A DNA stretch of 64,000 nucleotides. Source: Anoxybacterium sp963668245. Lineage in GTDB: Bacteria; Bacillota; Clostridia; Peptostreptococcales; Anaerovoracaceae. The stretch lies in NCBI GenBank assembly GCA_963668245.2, contig OY764195.2, forward strand, positions 930,001 to 994,000, written 5' to 3'. The notes beneath the pieces were generated by a model, which was not told the origin of the DNA, searched no databases, and saw nothing but the letters and a program-made list of their open reading frames with translations. How positions within the stretch are numbered: the stretch's first letter is position 1; each line of letters opens with the position of its first letter. This document shows positions 18,257-26,645 of the stretch, one piece after another. A program made the position numbers and the translations under genes.

Positions 18257-20422
18257 ATGAAAAGAAAGAGATTTGGTAGCAGATTAAGCATATGGATGTT
18301 AGTATTTTTGCTGATGTTTTCCATGGGAGTACAGGGAAGCTATGGGGAAGAAACAAGTGGAGCGGCAATTACGATAAAGAACAATGATCGATTTCAAGAT
18401 TTACAAGGTCACTGGGCGGAATCTATCATTAATGAGGCTGCATCCCTGGGGATTGTCGGCGGATATCCTGACGGAACATTTTTGCCAGACAATTTGATTA
18501 AACGAGAAGAGTTTTATAAATTATTATCAAATATTCTTACCGTTACACCGGATACAACCAGTACGACGATTCAGTTTTCCGATGTGGTAGACTATGAATG
18601 GTATGTTCCTACCATTAAAATTGCAGTGGCAGCTGGGATTACTTCGGGATATGGTGATGGAACCTTTGGAATCGGGAGAATGATTAGCAGACAAGAAGCG
18701 GCAAAAGTAGCCGGGTCGGTTATCGCAGCAACAAATCTTGATACTAGTAAAAGTGCATCCAGTGCAAAAGACCAAAGTGAGATATCGGATTGGGCGTTTA
18801 CTTATGTGGACTTAATGTTTAAAAAAGGATATATGCAAGGCGATGCAGAGGGGAATTTTAGACCAACAACTGCATTGACACGAGCGGAAGCAGCAACGAT
18901 TCTTCTAAATATGAAAAAACATGAAGCGGTGATTGTGGGAGATGCGGCGACAAAAATTGATGAACCTGAAGCCCCTACTACAGAGGCAATTACCGTTTCG
19001 GCGATTGTAGCGGGAGCAGGGACAAAAACCAATCCCTACTTAGTGGCAACTGCTTCGGATTTGGCCTTCGTTCGAGAGCATGCCAATGAAGATGCATTTT
19101 TTGTTCAAAACCGAGATATCGTAATTAAGACGGATATGGCAACAGAGGATGTTTACGATGATGTAAGCAACAGCAACTGGAGCGAGGGAAACTTTATTCC
19201 AATTGGAAGCAAAGAAAAGCCTTTTGTTGGGTATTATGATGGAAATGGGCATACCATTGAAGGTCTTGATATAAAAGGAACCATGAAAGATTCCGGCGAT
19301 GTTCATGTTGCCAATTATGCAGGTTTGTTTCGTGTGATTGGTGAAACCTCGGTAGTAGAAAACATAACAATCGAAGACGCTAACATTCAGGGTGTGAGTA
19401 ATATTGGAGCCGTTGTTGGACTGAACCAAGGAACGATTGAAAACTGTACGGTAGCCTCGGATGTAGTGATATCGGGAGACAATCAAACAGGTGGTATTGC
19501 AGGTAGAAGCGAAGGCTTTCTGATCAACAACACCAATAAAGGATCTGTCACAGGAACAGGAACGTATACAGGGGGCATTGCAGGTGCTGTAAATCACACT
19601 GGAAAAGCGCTGTCGGGATGTATCAATTATGGCGTAGTAGTGGGAGTGAATCATACGGGCGGTATTGCAGGTATGGTTACCAGTGCAGGAAGTGCCACTG
19701 TTGAAGATTGCCATAATAAAGGAAAGGTAACCGCAGATACTGGTAATGCAGGTGGGGTTACTGGACTTGTAAATTATTCTGATATTGATGTGATTGGATG
19801 CAGTAACTCTGGGAAAATTGTGTCAAGAGATACTGGCGGGATCGCTGGATTCAATCGAGGTCGAATAAAACAGTGTTATAACACAGGATCAATCAGTGGA
19901 TCTAACTATGCTGGGGGTATTGCTGCGAATCAGAGTGAAGCTGGCAGCAAAGTAAACCAATGTTACAATACAGGAAATGTGTATTCGCTGAACAATGCTG
20001 GTGGAGTAGTGGGAATTAGTGAAACGAAGGTTTATCACTGTTACAATTCGGGGGAAATCACTGGCGGAACCAATGTGGGGGGCTTGATCGGAAAGAATGT
20101 AGGAATGCTATGGAGTTGCTATAACGCTGGGGAGGTCACAGGAGAGAATGGAGAAGGTTCTCTCGTTGGACGAAACGCGGGAGAAATCCAATGGTTGTTC
20201 TGGCTGGAAGGTTCCAGCGATGTTGATACGGGCTTAAATGATAGCGGAGCAACGAAATCAGGGATTAAAATGGTATCAAAGTCACAATTAAGTGGTCAAT
20301 CAGATGTGAGTTTGCTCAACGATACGGGAACCTTAGTGGAGCTTCTCAACAAAGATCTTGATTCAGATTTATGGAAATTTGTTGAAGGTGATTCCTATTC
20401 TTACCCAAAGCTCATACTGTAA
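18257..20422 (+). CDS. SLH-domain protein with GLUG repeats
   Basis: 721 aa. Signal peptide at about residues 1-30 (IWMLVFLLMFSMGVQGSYG). Three SLH repeats at about 44-95, 106-156 and 173-220. A GLUG-repeat region (about 355-645) has a recurring GGIAG / NTGSISG / GGVVG pattern with regularly spaced cysteines (NCT, GCIN, DCHN, QCYN, SCYN). GLUG motifs occur in secreted adhesins and proteases. Start 18257 is chosen over the upstream in-frame ATG at 18137 because GGGAGG sits 5 nt before it and the promoter TSS lies downstream of 18137. Likely wall-attached adhesin. Its GLUG tail resembles that of the protein at 56750. Confidence 0.85.
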   Translation: MKRKRFGSRLSIWMLVFLLMFSMGVQGSYGEETSGAAITIKNNDRFQDLQGHWAESIINEAASLGIVGGYPDGTFLPDNLIKREEFYKLLSNILTVTPDTTSTTIQFSDVVDYEWYVPTIKIAVAAGITSGYGDGTFGIGRMISRQEAAKVAGSVIAATNLDTSKSASSAKDQSEISDWAFTYVDLMFKKGYMQGDAEGNFRPTTALTRAEAATILLNMKKHEAVIVGDAATKIDEPEAPTTEAITVSAIVAGAGTKTNPYLVATASDLAFVREHANEDAFFVQNRDIVIKTDMATEDVYDDVSNSNWSEGNFIPIGSKEKPFVGYYDGNGHTIEGLDIKGTMKDSGDVHVANYAGLFRVIGETSVVENITIEDANIQGVSNIGAVVGLNQGTIENCTVASDVVISGDNQTGGIAGRSEGFLINNTNKGSVTGTGTYTGGIAGAVNHTGKALSGCINYGVVVGVNHTGGIAGMVTSAGSATVEDCHNKGKVTADTGNAGGVTGLVNYSDIDVIGCSNSGKIVSRDTGGIAGFNRGRIKQCYNTGSISGSNYAGGIAANQSEAGSKVNQCYNTGNVYSLNNAGGVVGISETKVYHCYNSGEITGGTNVGGLIGKNVGMLWSCYNAGEVTGENGEGSLVGRNAGEIQWLFWLEGSSDVDTGLNDSGATKSGIKMVSKSQLSGQSDVSLLNDTGTLVELLNKDLDSDLWKFVEGDSYSYPKLIL

Positions 20423-20513
20423 TACTTGTGTAATAGACTTTGAATATGAATTTGGTATAATTAGGTAGATGATATTGGGAAAAAATTGTTATAAATTAAG
20501 AAAGGGAATTGCG

Positions 20514-21416
20514 ATGAAGAAAAATAAAATGATTGCAGCAATGATGTTCGTGCTCTTGGTACTTTGCGGAAGTACCTCAGCTTTTGCAGCTACAACAGAT
20601 TATAGCCAGTGGAGCTCTGGAGGAACGTATCCTAGTGACATTGTAAATACAGAATACTTTACTGCCGTAAAAATCTTGATGGATCGTGGCGTGATTTCTG
20701 GAGATACGGATGGATTATTTCATCCAGAAAATAACATTACAAGAGCTGAGTTTGCAAAGATGATGGCTCTTTCTACAAACAACGCCACCACGTTAGATTC
20801 TGATGCGACCAGTACAAAATTTTCGGATCTGTCAGGATATAGTTGGGCACAGCCCTACATTAATGCGGTTGCAAGAGCGGGCATTATGGAAGGCGTGGGG
20901 AACGGTAAATTTGTACCTTGGAGAAATGTTACTTATGCAGAGGCAGTGACTGCGATTATAAGAACCACCAATAGCTCCTATAATCAAATTATTTCATCAG
21001 GCACTTGGCCTCAAAATGTAATCAACTATGCGCAGATGTATAATGTAGCTGGAGACACTCTGATTTATGATTGGAATAGCGCGGCAACGAGAGGAAACAT
21101 TGCAAAGCTGATTTACAGGAACATGCCTAAAAGTTCAACTACCGCAGGCAGTGCAACCCTAAGTGCGGCTACGATTAATGCGGGTGTTGCGTCTACCGTA
21201 TCAGTGGCCGCAGGTGCAACAGGAGTGACAACAACCTACCAGTGGTATAGAATTCCAGTGGGTACTACGGCAGGGGTGGCTATTGCAGGAGCAAACGGCA
21301 ATACACTTAGCGTTGCAGTTCCAGTACTTGGAGATAAATACTATGTGGTGATCACAACACAAAAAGTGGGATATAATCCAACGTCGGTAACATCAGGTAA
21401 CTGTACGGTAATCTAA
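20514..21416 (+). CDS. SLH-domain surface protein with Ig-like tail
   Basis: 300 aa. Signal peptide MKKNKMIAAMMFVLLVLCG... ending in SAFAA. SLH-type repeats at about residues 40-85 (AVKILMDRGVISGDTDGLFHPE), 95-150 (SWAQPYINAVARAGIMEGVGNG) and 155-205 (ending IYRNMPKS). The last ~90 residues form one Ig-like fold with a TYQWYRIP core motif, similar to the VSYQWM segment in the protein at 56750. GAAAGGG precedes ATG 20514. A TATAAT hexamer at 20456 lies about 55 bp upstream, but its -35 is poor. First of three adjacent SLH genes on this strand. Confidence 0.85.
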   Translation: MKKNKMIAAMMFVLLVLCGSTSAFAATTDYSQWSSGGTYPSDIVNTEYFTAVKILMDRGVISGDTDGLFHPENNITRAEFAKMMALSTNNATTLDSDATSTKFSDLSGYSWAQPYINAVARAGIMEGVGNGKFVPWRNVTYAEAVTAIIRTTNSSYNQIISSGTWPQNVINYAQMYNVAGDTLIYDWNSAATRGNIAKLIYRNMPKSSTTAGSATLSAATINAGVASTVSVAAGATGVTTTYQWYRIPVGTTAGVAIAGANGNTLSVAVPVLGDKYYVVITTQKVGYNPTSVTSGNCTVI

Positions 21417-21437
21417 CAACGAGGGTAGGGGAGAAAA

Positions 21438-22856
21438 ATGAAAATTAAAAGAATAAGTGTTTTGGTAATGGTTCTGATTTTGATACTGACAATGAGTTCT
21501 TTTTCCTATGCAGAAGAAGAACCTCTAGATACCTTGAACCAAAACTATCACGAAGCGATTGAGGCATTAACAGATATCGGTGTGATCACAGGAGATGTAG
21601 ATGGGCAGTTTCATTCTGATCAAACCTTAACACGAGCACAAGCATGTACAATTATTGTAAAATCAATGAACCCGGCTGTTGCAGATATTGCCGCAACAGC
21701 AACTCAAACTGCCCCACATAGTGGGTTCGCAGATATGGATGGTTATAGTTGGGCAGAAGGATATGTGAGCTATGCAGTGAAATGTGGAATTACCAATGGT
21801 TACCCTGATGGGAGTTTTCAACCTGCCAATCGAGTCACTACAAATGAATTCGTTACAATGATTATGAGAGCAGCCGGTTGGAATAATCAAGATGTAGAGG
21901 GGACATGGCCAGAAAACTATTTGAGTAAAGCAAGAGAATTGAACTTACTAAGCAATTTGCCAAAAAGCATGCCAGATTTGTCAACAAAAGGAATGGCGGC
22001 CCAGATCACTTATGATGCATTATCCTTGATTGAAAAAGCGAACGAGACAGATGGAGCTGTGGCACAAGGGCTTTCAGAAGATGCGCTTACCACTAGTCCG
22101 GAAATCGAAAATATGTTCTACCTTTATTCAAGGTTTAGCAGTTCGATGTCAAGCTATGGCGGAAAAGAAATCGCAAAGGACGCTAAGATATACACTTTCG
22201 GTGTGGAAAAAGATTATAGTGATGACATGACATTTAGTGCCAAAGGATCTGATTATAGAGAGCAAAATTTTTATCGATATAAAAATGTAAAAACACCTTC
22301 CTTTATTAAAGTAATAGACAATAAAATTGTTGAAATGATTGTACCGACAGATGTAGGCTTTACTGGAAAAGTATATTGTGTAATAAACAATACTTTTACA
22401 ACAATAGACACCAATGGCGATCGTGTCACGGGGCTAGAAACCTTAACTGCAGAGAGACCGATTACGTGGCTTTGTAAGAAAAATATAAAAGGTATCCCAT
22501 CTATTACCCAGTACCAAAGCGGAGCGGTCTATGAGCTTGCATTAGAAAACGGACAGGTTCAAGCCATTGCAAAAACCACCGATGATGCCAAGCAAGGTGC
22601 AATTTTTGAAGAATTGTCTGGCACAACAGGTGATTTTGTAAAAGTGCTTCGTCAAAAAGATTACGAATGGACCTTGGCTGGAGGGAAAGAAATAATGGTG
22701 AAAGCAAATGCTACGGTGTATCGAATCCATGCTGATAAAACCAAAAAATATGAAGCGGAAGTTTTGGATGCAATCCAAATTGGTGATTATATACGAGCAT
22801 ATGATATGTCAGATGATGGGAATGGCTCGGCAGATATGATTGTGGTACAGCGTTAA
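21438..22856 (+). CDS. SLH-domain protein with repeated C-terminal beta domain
   Basis: 472 aa. Signal peptide at about residues 1-25. SLH repeats at about 33-80 (ALTDIGVITGDVDGQFHSDQ), 95-145 (WAEGYVSYAVKCGITNGYPDGSF) and a third to about 198. The rest (about 225-472) is a beta-rich region ending YIRAYDMSDDGNGSADMIVV, the same style as the C-terminal part of the gene at the left edge and of the main S-layer protein next door. The gap to the previous gene is only 21 bp, so the two are probably co-transcribed. TAGGGGAG precedes ATG. Probably a minor S-layer component. Confidence 0.8.
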   Translation: MKIKRISVLVMVLILILTMSSFSYAEEEPLDTLNQNYHEAIEALTDIGVITGDVDGQFHSDQTLTRAQACTIIVKSMNPAVADIAATATQTAPHSGFADMDGYSWAEGYVSYAVKCGITNGYPDGSFQPANRVTTNEFVTMIMRAAGWNNQDVEGTWPENYLSKARELNLLSNLPKSMPDLSTKGMAAQITYDALSLIEKANETDGAVAQGLSEDALTTSPEIENMFYLYSRFSSSMSSYGGKEIAKDAKIYTFGVEKDYSDDMTFSAKGSDYREQNFYRYKNVKTPSFIKVIDNKIVEMIVPTDVGFTGKVYCVINNTFTTIDTNGDRVTGLETLTAERPITWLCKKNIKGIPSITQYQSGAVYELALENGQVQAIAKTTDDAKQGAIFEELSGTTGDFVKVLRQKDYEWTLAGGKEIMVKANATVYRIHADKTKKYEAEVLDAIQIGDYIRAYDMSDDGNGSADMIVVQR

Positions 22857-22954
22857 CTTGAGTTTCAAATAAAAATGTTTCAAATTACAATTAGCGTGGT
22901 AAAACTCCTGTTGTCTAGCTGTGTTACAATTTGGTTACATTATCCATCTACAGG

Positions 22955-22983
22955 TTGACTGTGCAAAAGCCAAACGGTATAAT
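22955..22983 (+). promoter_or_regulatory. Strong sigma-A promoter for the main S-layer gene
   Basis: TTGACT (22955-22960), 17 bp, TATAAT (22978-22983). It predicts a leader of about 135 nt before ATG 23128. Long leaders are common in S-layer mRNAs. Confidence 0.8.
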
Positions 22984-23050
22984 TCATCATGATAGAATGT
23001 GCGACAGATAACACGCTGTCCATTTCTATAAAGAAGTCAAATTGTTTTCT

Positions 23051-23097
23051 GAAGGGGAGGATAATTTGAGCAAAAACATAATTTCGATTTCCCCTTC
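23051..23097 (+). promoter_or_regulatory. Leader hairpin over an upstream ribosome binding site
   Basis: GAAGGGGA (23051-23058) pairs perfectly with TCCCCTTC (23090-23097) within the S-layer mRNA leader. The 5' arm overlaps a GGGGAGG site that would serve the small upstream ORF at 23066. Confidence 0.5.
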
Positions 23098-23128
23098 GAA
23101 GAGAAATACCTTAAAGGAGGAATTTTAA
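23066..23128 (+). CDS. Possible 20-codon leader peptide of the S-layer gene
   Basis: A TTG-initiated frame with GGGGAGG 5 nt upstream encodes 20 residues beginning M-S-K-N-I-I and ends in TAA. The last base of that stop is the first base of the S-layer ATG (TAATG). The frame therefore runs through the S-layer ribosome binding site. It may couple translation or be coincidental. No homology known to me. Confidence 0.3.
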   Translation: MSKNIISISPSKRNTLKEEF

Positions 23129-26016
23129 TGAGAAAAGTACTTTCGTTAGTGCTCGTACTTGCACTAGTACTCTCTAGCTTCTCCATGGCATTTGCTGCAG
23201 AAACAACAGCTTCCGCTGGTTTGTCTGACATTGACAGCAGTGCAAATGGTCAAGCAATCGAGGTTGCAAACAACCTTGGAATCGTTACTGGAAATCCTGA
23301 TGGAACTTTCCAGCCTGAAAAAGCTGTAACAAGAGCAGAATTTGCTGCTATGATTACAAGAGCGTTAGGCATTCCTGACAGTGCTTTAGCTGGTTACACT
23401 TCTACTAGCTTCAAAGATACTGATGGATACGGATGGGCTGTTCCTTACCTTGCTTTCTGCCAGTCTAAAGGCATCATGCTTGGTGATGGCGCTGGAAATG
23501 CAATGCCAGGAAAAACTATCAACACAAATGAAGCTGCTACAATGATCTTAAGAGGACTTGGCTACAGTGCAAATTCTTCTGCTTTGATCGGTGTATGGCC
23601 TTCAAACTATGTGTCCATGGCTCAGGACCTTGGAATCTATGACGACACTGCTTCTGCAACAAACGTTGACAAGCAGAATGCTGCTCAGATGATTTACAAT
23701 GCTCTTTCTGTACAGAAAGTACAGGTTGCTGCTGATGGAACAACTACTCGTCTAGTTGATGCTAACAATGCTGCTGTTACTATGTTAACAAGTGGCTTAA
23801 ACTGTGACGACAATGGTTACGGAATTGTATCTTATGATGCTGATGCTGTAATCTCAACTGTAGGTCACGTTGGTGAATATGCAAAAACTTATGACAATGC
23901 AGATGGCGACATCATCTCAGTAGATGACGTAAAAAGTACTGCTATCGTAGGTACATTTGTTGATAAAGTTACAATTGGTACTTTAGATACAGCAGATGAA
24001 TTCACTACAGATAATGGTGATACTACTTACACTATCGATGCGAATAACTACCTGAATAAAAACACTGACACACGTACTGCTGCTAATACTTTTGGTCAGT
24101 TCGTGAATGGTGCTGCTAAGACAATTACATTTGCAGATGGAAAAGACTATACTTTCAATGTTGGTCTTTCTAACAAAAGCGTTCAAGATCTTTACTCTGT
24201 TGAAGAGTGGACAGTTGATGCTGGTGCGAAAGTAGTTGCTGGAGATCTTAATTCTATTGCAGATGGTTCTTTATTAGGATATGACTTTGCAACAGATAAG
24301 AACGACAACATCATTGCTAAATCTTTTGAACTTGTTGGTGTTGCTAGCCTTGATGATATCAAAGCTGACAGCGTAGTATATGTTTATTCTGACTCTGTTC
24401 GTGATGAAATCTCTAAGGTTTCTGTAGGAACTGAAGTTGTTGAAGGAACTGTTACAAAAGTAAACGCTACTGATTCTGAATGGACAGTTGGCGGAAAAGT
24501 TTATGCATTCGGATTAAACGGAAGCAATGGTTCTTCTTCATACAAGAATGAATTAAACAATGACGTTAAAATGTACCTTGATGCAGATGGCGACATCTAC
24601 AAATATGACGTAACTTCTGGTTCTGCAAAAGATTACGCTTCTATCGTTACTTACGATGTTGGCGGAACTGCTGATGGAAACATGAAATTGTACCTTGCTG
24701 ACGATAGCAAGAAAACATATGCTACTGACATTGATAGCTTTGCTAGATTTGAAGCATTAGTTGATAACGTAGTATTCCCAGCTGCTGGTGATGACACTGC
24801 TGATTTTGGTTCTAGATTGATCGGATATAGCCTGAATTCTGATGGCGAGATCGATGGAACTTATCCTGCAGTTAGCACAACTGGTACTGTAACATGGGGC
24901 GATAATGCTGCAGATGGTTGGTACACAGCTGGTGTTACTACAGCAATCATGCCTTCCAATACAGTATTGAAGGTTATGTCTCCACTTGCTGGTGGTCCTG
25001 CTGTAAACTTAGTAGTAGACCCAGATGCTGTAGTATTTACTTATGAAACTCCTGCTGCGGTTCCTGTAGTAACTGGAATTTCTAAGGTTGCTGATATCGA
25101 AAAAGATGCAACAGCAACATTAACTGGTACTGTTGAAGCTCTTGTAAGAGATGGTGAAGTTGTTGCGTTAATCGTTTCTGAAGCTGATTGCACAGGTTCT
25201 TCTACTGATTCTTATGCTGTAGTTTCTGGAACTAGCCAGGCTGTTAACTCCGCTGGAGATAAAGCTTTAGTTCTTGAAGGTATGATTGATGGCAAGAAAA
25301 TTGCTGACGATTCTGTATACACTTCTGGAACAGGAACTGTAGCTGGTGCTATCGTTTCAGGTGTAGGTTCTGGATATGAAACAGTAAATCTTTACAAATT
25401 AAAGTACAATGATGACAACAATATTTCAAGCATGACTCAGCAGTTGGCTCCTGTTTTAGGTGCAGCTGGTGGAGCTGGTACAGTAGTTACTGCAAACGGA
25501 TATACTTCTGACGGTTACATCAAGACTGGCGCTAATGGTGCTACTCTTACTGCTGTAGCTGACAATGCTGTATTCTATGAAGTAGTATTTGAAACTCCAA
25601 CTAGCAATACATCTGGAGTAGATGAATACAAGGCATTCAACGGAACTATCTATGCAGGTATGGAAGTATGGGCATATGATACTGATTCCGATACTGATGG
25701 CGCTGACATCATCATCATCAGCAAGAACGGAATCGCTACTTATAGCACTCCTACAGTAACATTAGGAACTGCTGCAACAATCACAACTGCTTCTGCTGTA
25801 GGTACTCAGATTTGTACACTTGCGTATACTGGTACTGGCGCGACTGTTACTGTAACTGACACTGCTGCTGTTGCTGGATTTACAGCTGCAGTAAGTGGAA
25901 GTGCAATTGTTGTTACAAGTGCTGCTACTGCAGCAGGTACAGAAACTGTTACCGTTACTGTTACTGATGCAAACTCAAATACTGCGGTAGATACGATTAC
26001 ATTAGTTATTAACTAA
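23128..26016 (+). CDS. Probable main S-layer protein
   Basis: 962 aa. Signal peptide MRKVLSLVLVLALVLSSFS... cleaved near residue 23-24. Three SLH repeats at about 32-80 (AIEVANNLGIVTGNPDGTFQPE), 93-145 and 150-198 anchor the protein to the wall polymer. A long Thr/Ala/Gly/Asp-rich beta region (200-870) follows, ending in a Thr-rich Ig/cadherin-like domain (about 873-962). AAAGGAGG (23113-23120) is ideally spaced. Codon choice is visibly different from its neighbours (GCT, ACT, GTA/GTT, AAC, TAC dominate), as expected for a very highly expressed gene. A strong promoter, long leader and perfect terminator support this. Acidic composition is typical of S-layer subunits. Confidence 0.88.
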   Translation: MRKVLSLVLVLALVLSSFSMAFAAETTASAGLSDIDSSANGQAIEVANNLGIVTGNPDGTFQPEKAVTRAEFAAMITRALGIPDSALAGYTSTSFKDTDGYGWAVPYLAFCQSKGIMLGDGAGNAMPGKTINTNEAATMILRGLGYSANSSALIGVWPSNYVSMAQDLGIYDDTASATNVDKQNAAQMIYNALSVQKVQVAADGTTTRLVDANNAAVTMLTSGLNCDDNGYGIVSYDADAVISTVGHVGEYAKTYDNADGDIISVDDVKSTAIVGTFVDKVTIGTLDTADEFTTDNGDTTYTIDANNYLNKNTDTRTAANTFGQFVNGAAKTITFADGKDYTFNVGLSNKSVQDLYSVEEWTVDAGAKVVAGDLNSIADGSLLGYDFATDKNDNIIAKSFELVGVASLDDIKADSVVYVYSDSVRDEISKVSVGTEVVEGTVTKVNATDSEWTVGGKVYAFGLNGSNGSSSYKNELNNDVKMYLDADGDIYKYDVTSGSAKDYASIVTYDVGGTADGNMKLYLADDSKKTYATDIDSFARFEALVDNVVFPAAGDDTADFGSRLIGYSLNSDGEIDGTYPAVSTTGTVTWGDNAADGWYTAGVTTAIMPSNTVLKVMSPLAGGPAVNLVVDPDAVVFTYETPAAVPVVTGISKVADIEKDATATLTGTVEALVRDGEVVALIVSEADCTGSSTDSYAVVSGTSQAVNSAGDKALVLEGMIDGKKIADDSVYTSGTGTVAGAIVSGVGSGYETVNLYKLKYNDDNNISSMTQQLAPVLGAAGGAGTVVTANGYTSDGYIKTGANGATLTAVADNAVFYEVVFETPTSNTSGVDEYKAFNGTIYAGMEVWAYDTDSDTDGADIIIISKNGIATYSTPTVTLGTAATITTASAVGTQICTLAYTGTGATVTVTDTAAVAGFTAAVSGSAIVVTSAATAAGTETVTVTVTDANSNTAVDTITLVIN

Positions 26017-26063
26017 TCTTGATAGTTACGTAGTATAAAAATTTAATAAACAAGTTTTGTTTT

Positions 26064-26094
26064 CGAGAGACAGAGTAATCTGTCTCTCGTTTTT
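26064..26094 (+). terminator. Rho-independent terminator of the S-layer gene
   Basis: CGAGAGACAG (26064-26073) pairs perfectly with CTGTCTCTCG (26080-26089), followed by TTTTT. Confidence 0.95.
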
Positions 26095-26106
26095 CATGTG
26101 TTTAGG

Positions 26107-26135
26107 TTGACAAGATGAGCAGTTCGGGATATGAT
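26107..26135 (+). promoter_or_regulatory. Sigma-A promoter of the glycan operon
   Basis: TTGACA (26107-26112), 17 bp, TATGAT (26130-26135). It starts 13 bp after the S-layer terminator. The predicted TSS near 26142 lies downstream of the ATG at 26115, so that ATG cannot start a protein made from this promoter. Confidence 0.75.
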
Positions 26136-26210
26136 AATATCGTTCATAGAATGAACGGTGAGTGGTTGTTTAAAATAATAGTTGTAATTATAGCGATTGT
26201 GGTGATAAGT

Positions 26211-26645
26211 TTGAGTGATGAGCTGGATATCTTAAGATTAGTGGAAGAGAACCCTTGTATATCCCAAAGAGGCATTTCTGAAAAGACAGGAATATCTTTG
26301 GGACAAGTGAATTTTTTGATAAAAAAATGCGTACGAAAGGGTCTTGTAAAAATCGAAGGGCAGACTCCAAAATCCATAAGATATAATATTACTCCAATTG
26401 GCATCGCGGAGAAGGCTGAACTGACAGCAAGATATATTAAATTATCATATGCAGCGGTGATCAAACTGACAAATATGATGCAGGAGATGGAAGCGAAATA
26501 TCTAAGGGAAGGAAAAGAACTATTTGTGTCAGGAGAAGAGGATGAACTGATGGAGATTGCCAAGCTTGCCCTGCGACCAGAGAGTTTTATGAAAAAGGAA
26601 GGAAAGGATGTCGTTTGTCTTAGCACAAAGGACTTTATCAAATAG
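26211..26645 (+). CDS. EPS-associated MarR-family winged-helix regulator
   Basis: 144 aa from TTG 26211. The winged helix is clear: ILRLVEENPCISQRGISEKT, GISLGQVNFLIKKCVRKGLV (recognition helix), then the wing and a conserved GIAEKAELTARYI, matching the MarR_EPS family found at the head of exopolysaccharide clusters. The frame is open back to ATG 26115, but that would add a hydrophobic stretch (LFKIIVVIIAIVVIS) that overlaps the promoter. GGTGAT just before TTG matches the extended anti-Shine-Dalgarno sequence. ATG 26151 is an alternative start. It probably controls the operon it heads. The last ~40 residues are charged and unassigned. Confidence 0.75.
   Translation: MSDELDILRLVEENPCISQRGISEKTGISLGQVNFLIKKCVRKGLVKIEGQTPKSIRYNITPIGIAEKAELTARYIKLSYAAVIKLTNMMQEMEAKYLREGKELFVSGEEDELMEIAKLALRPESFMKKEGKDVVCLSTKDFIK

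Noticed and set aside
19040..19714. 224-codon minus-strand ORF opposite the GLUG region
   Set aside because: It arises from the repetitive Gly/Ala/Asn codons of the GLUG repeats; no RBS, and the plus-strand protein is well supported.
19320..20190. CRISPR-like or tandem DNA repeats
   Set aside because: The periodicity is at protein level (GLUG motif) with diverged DNA and no spacers. No CRISPR array or cas gene is seen in the window.
22895..22910. Shared 15-mer GTGGTAAAACTCCTG with 63121-63135
   Set aside because: The match does not extend on either side and one copy is coding; best explained by chance.
26144..26641. 165-codon minus-strand ORF opposite the MarR-type gene
   Set aside because: It is an antisense shadow; the plus strand encodes a clear winged helix with a promoter in front.
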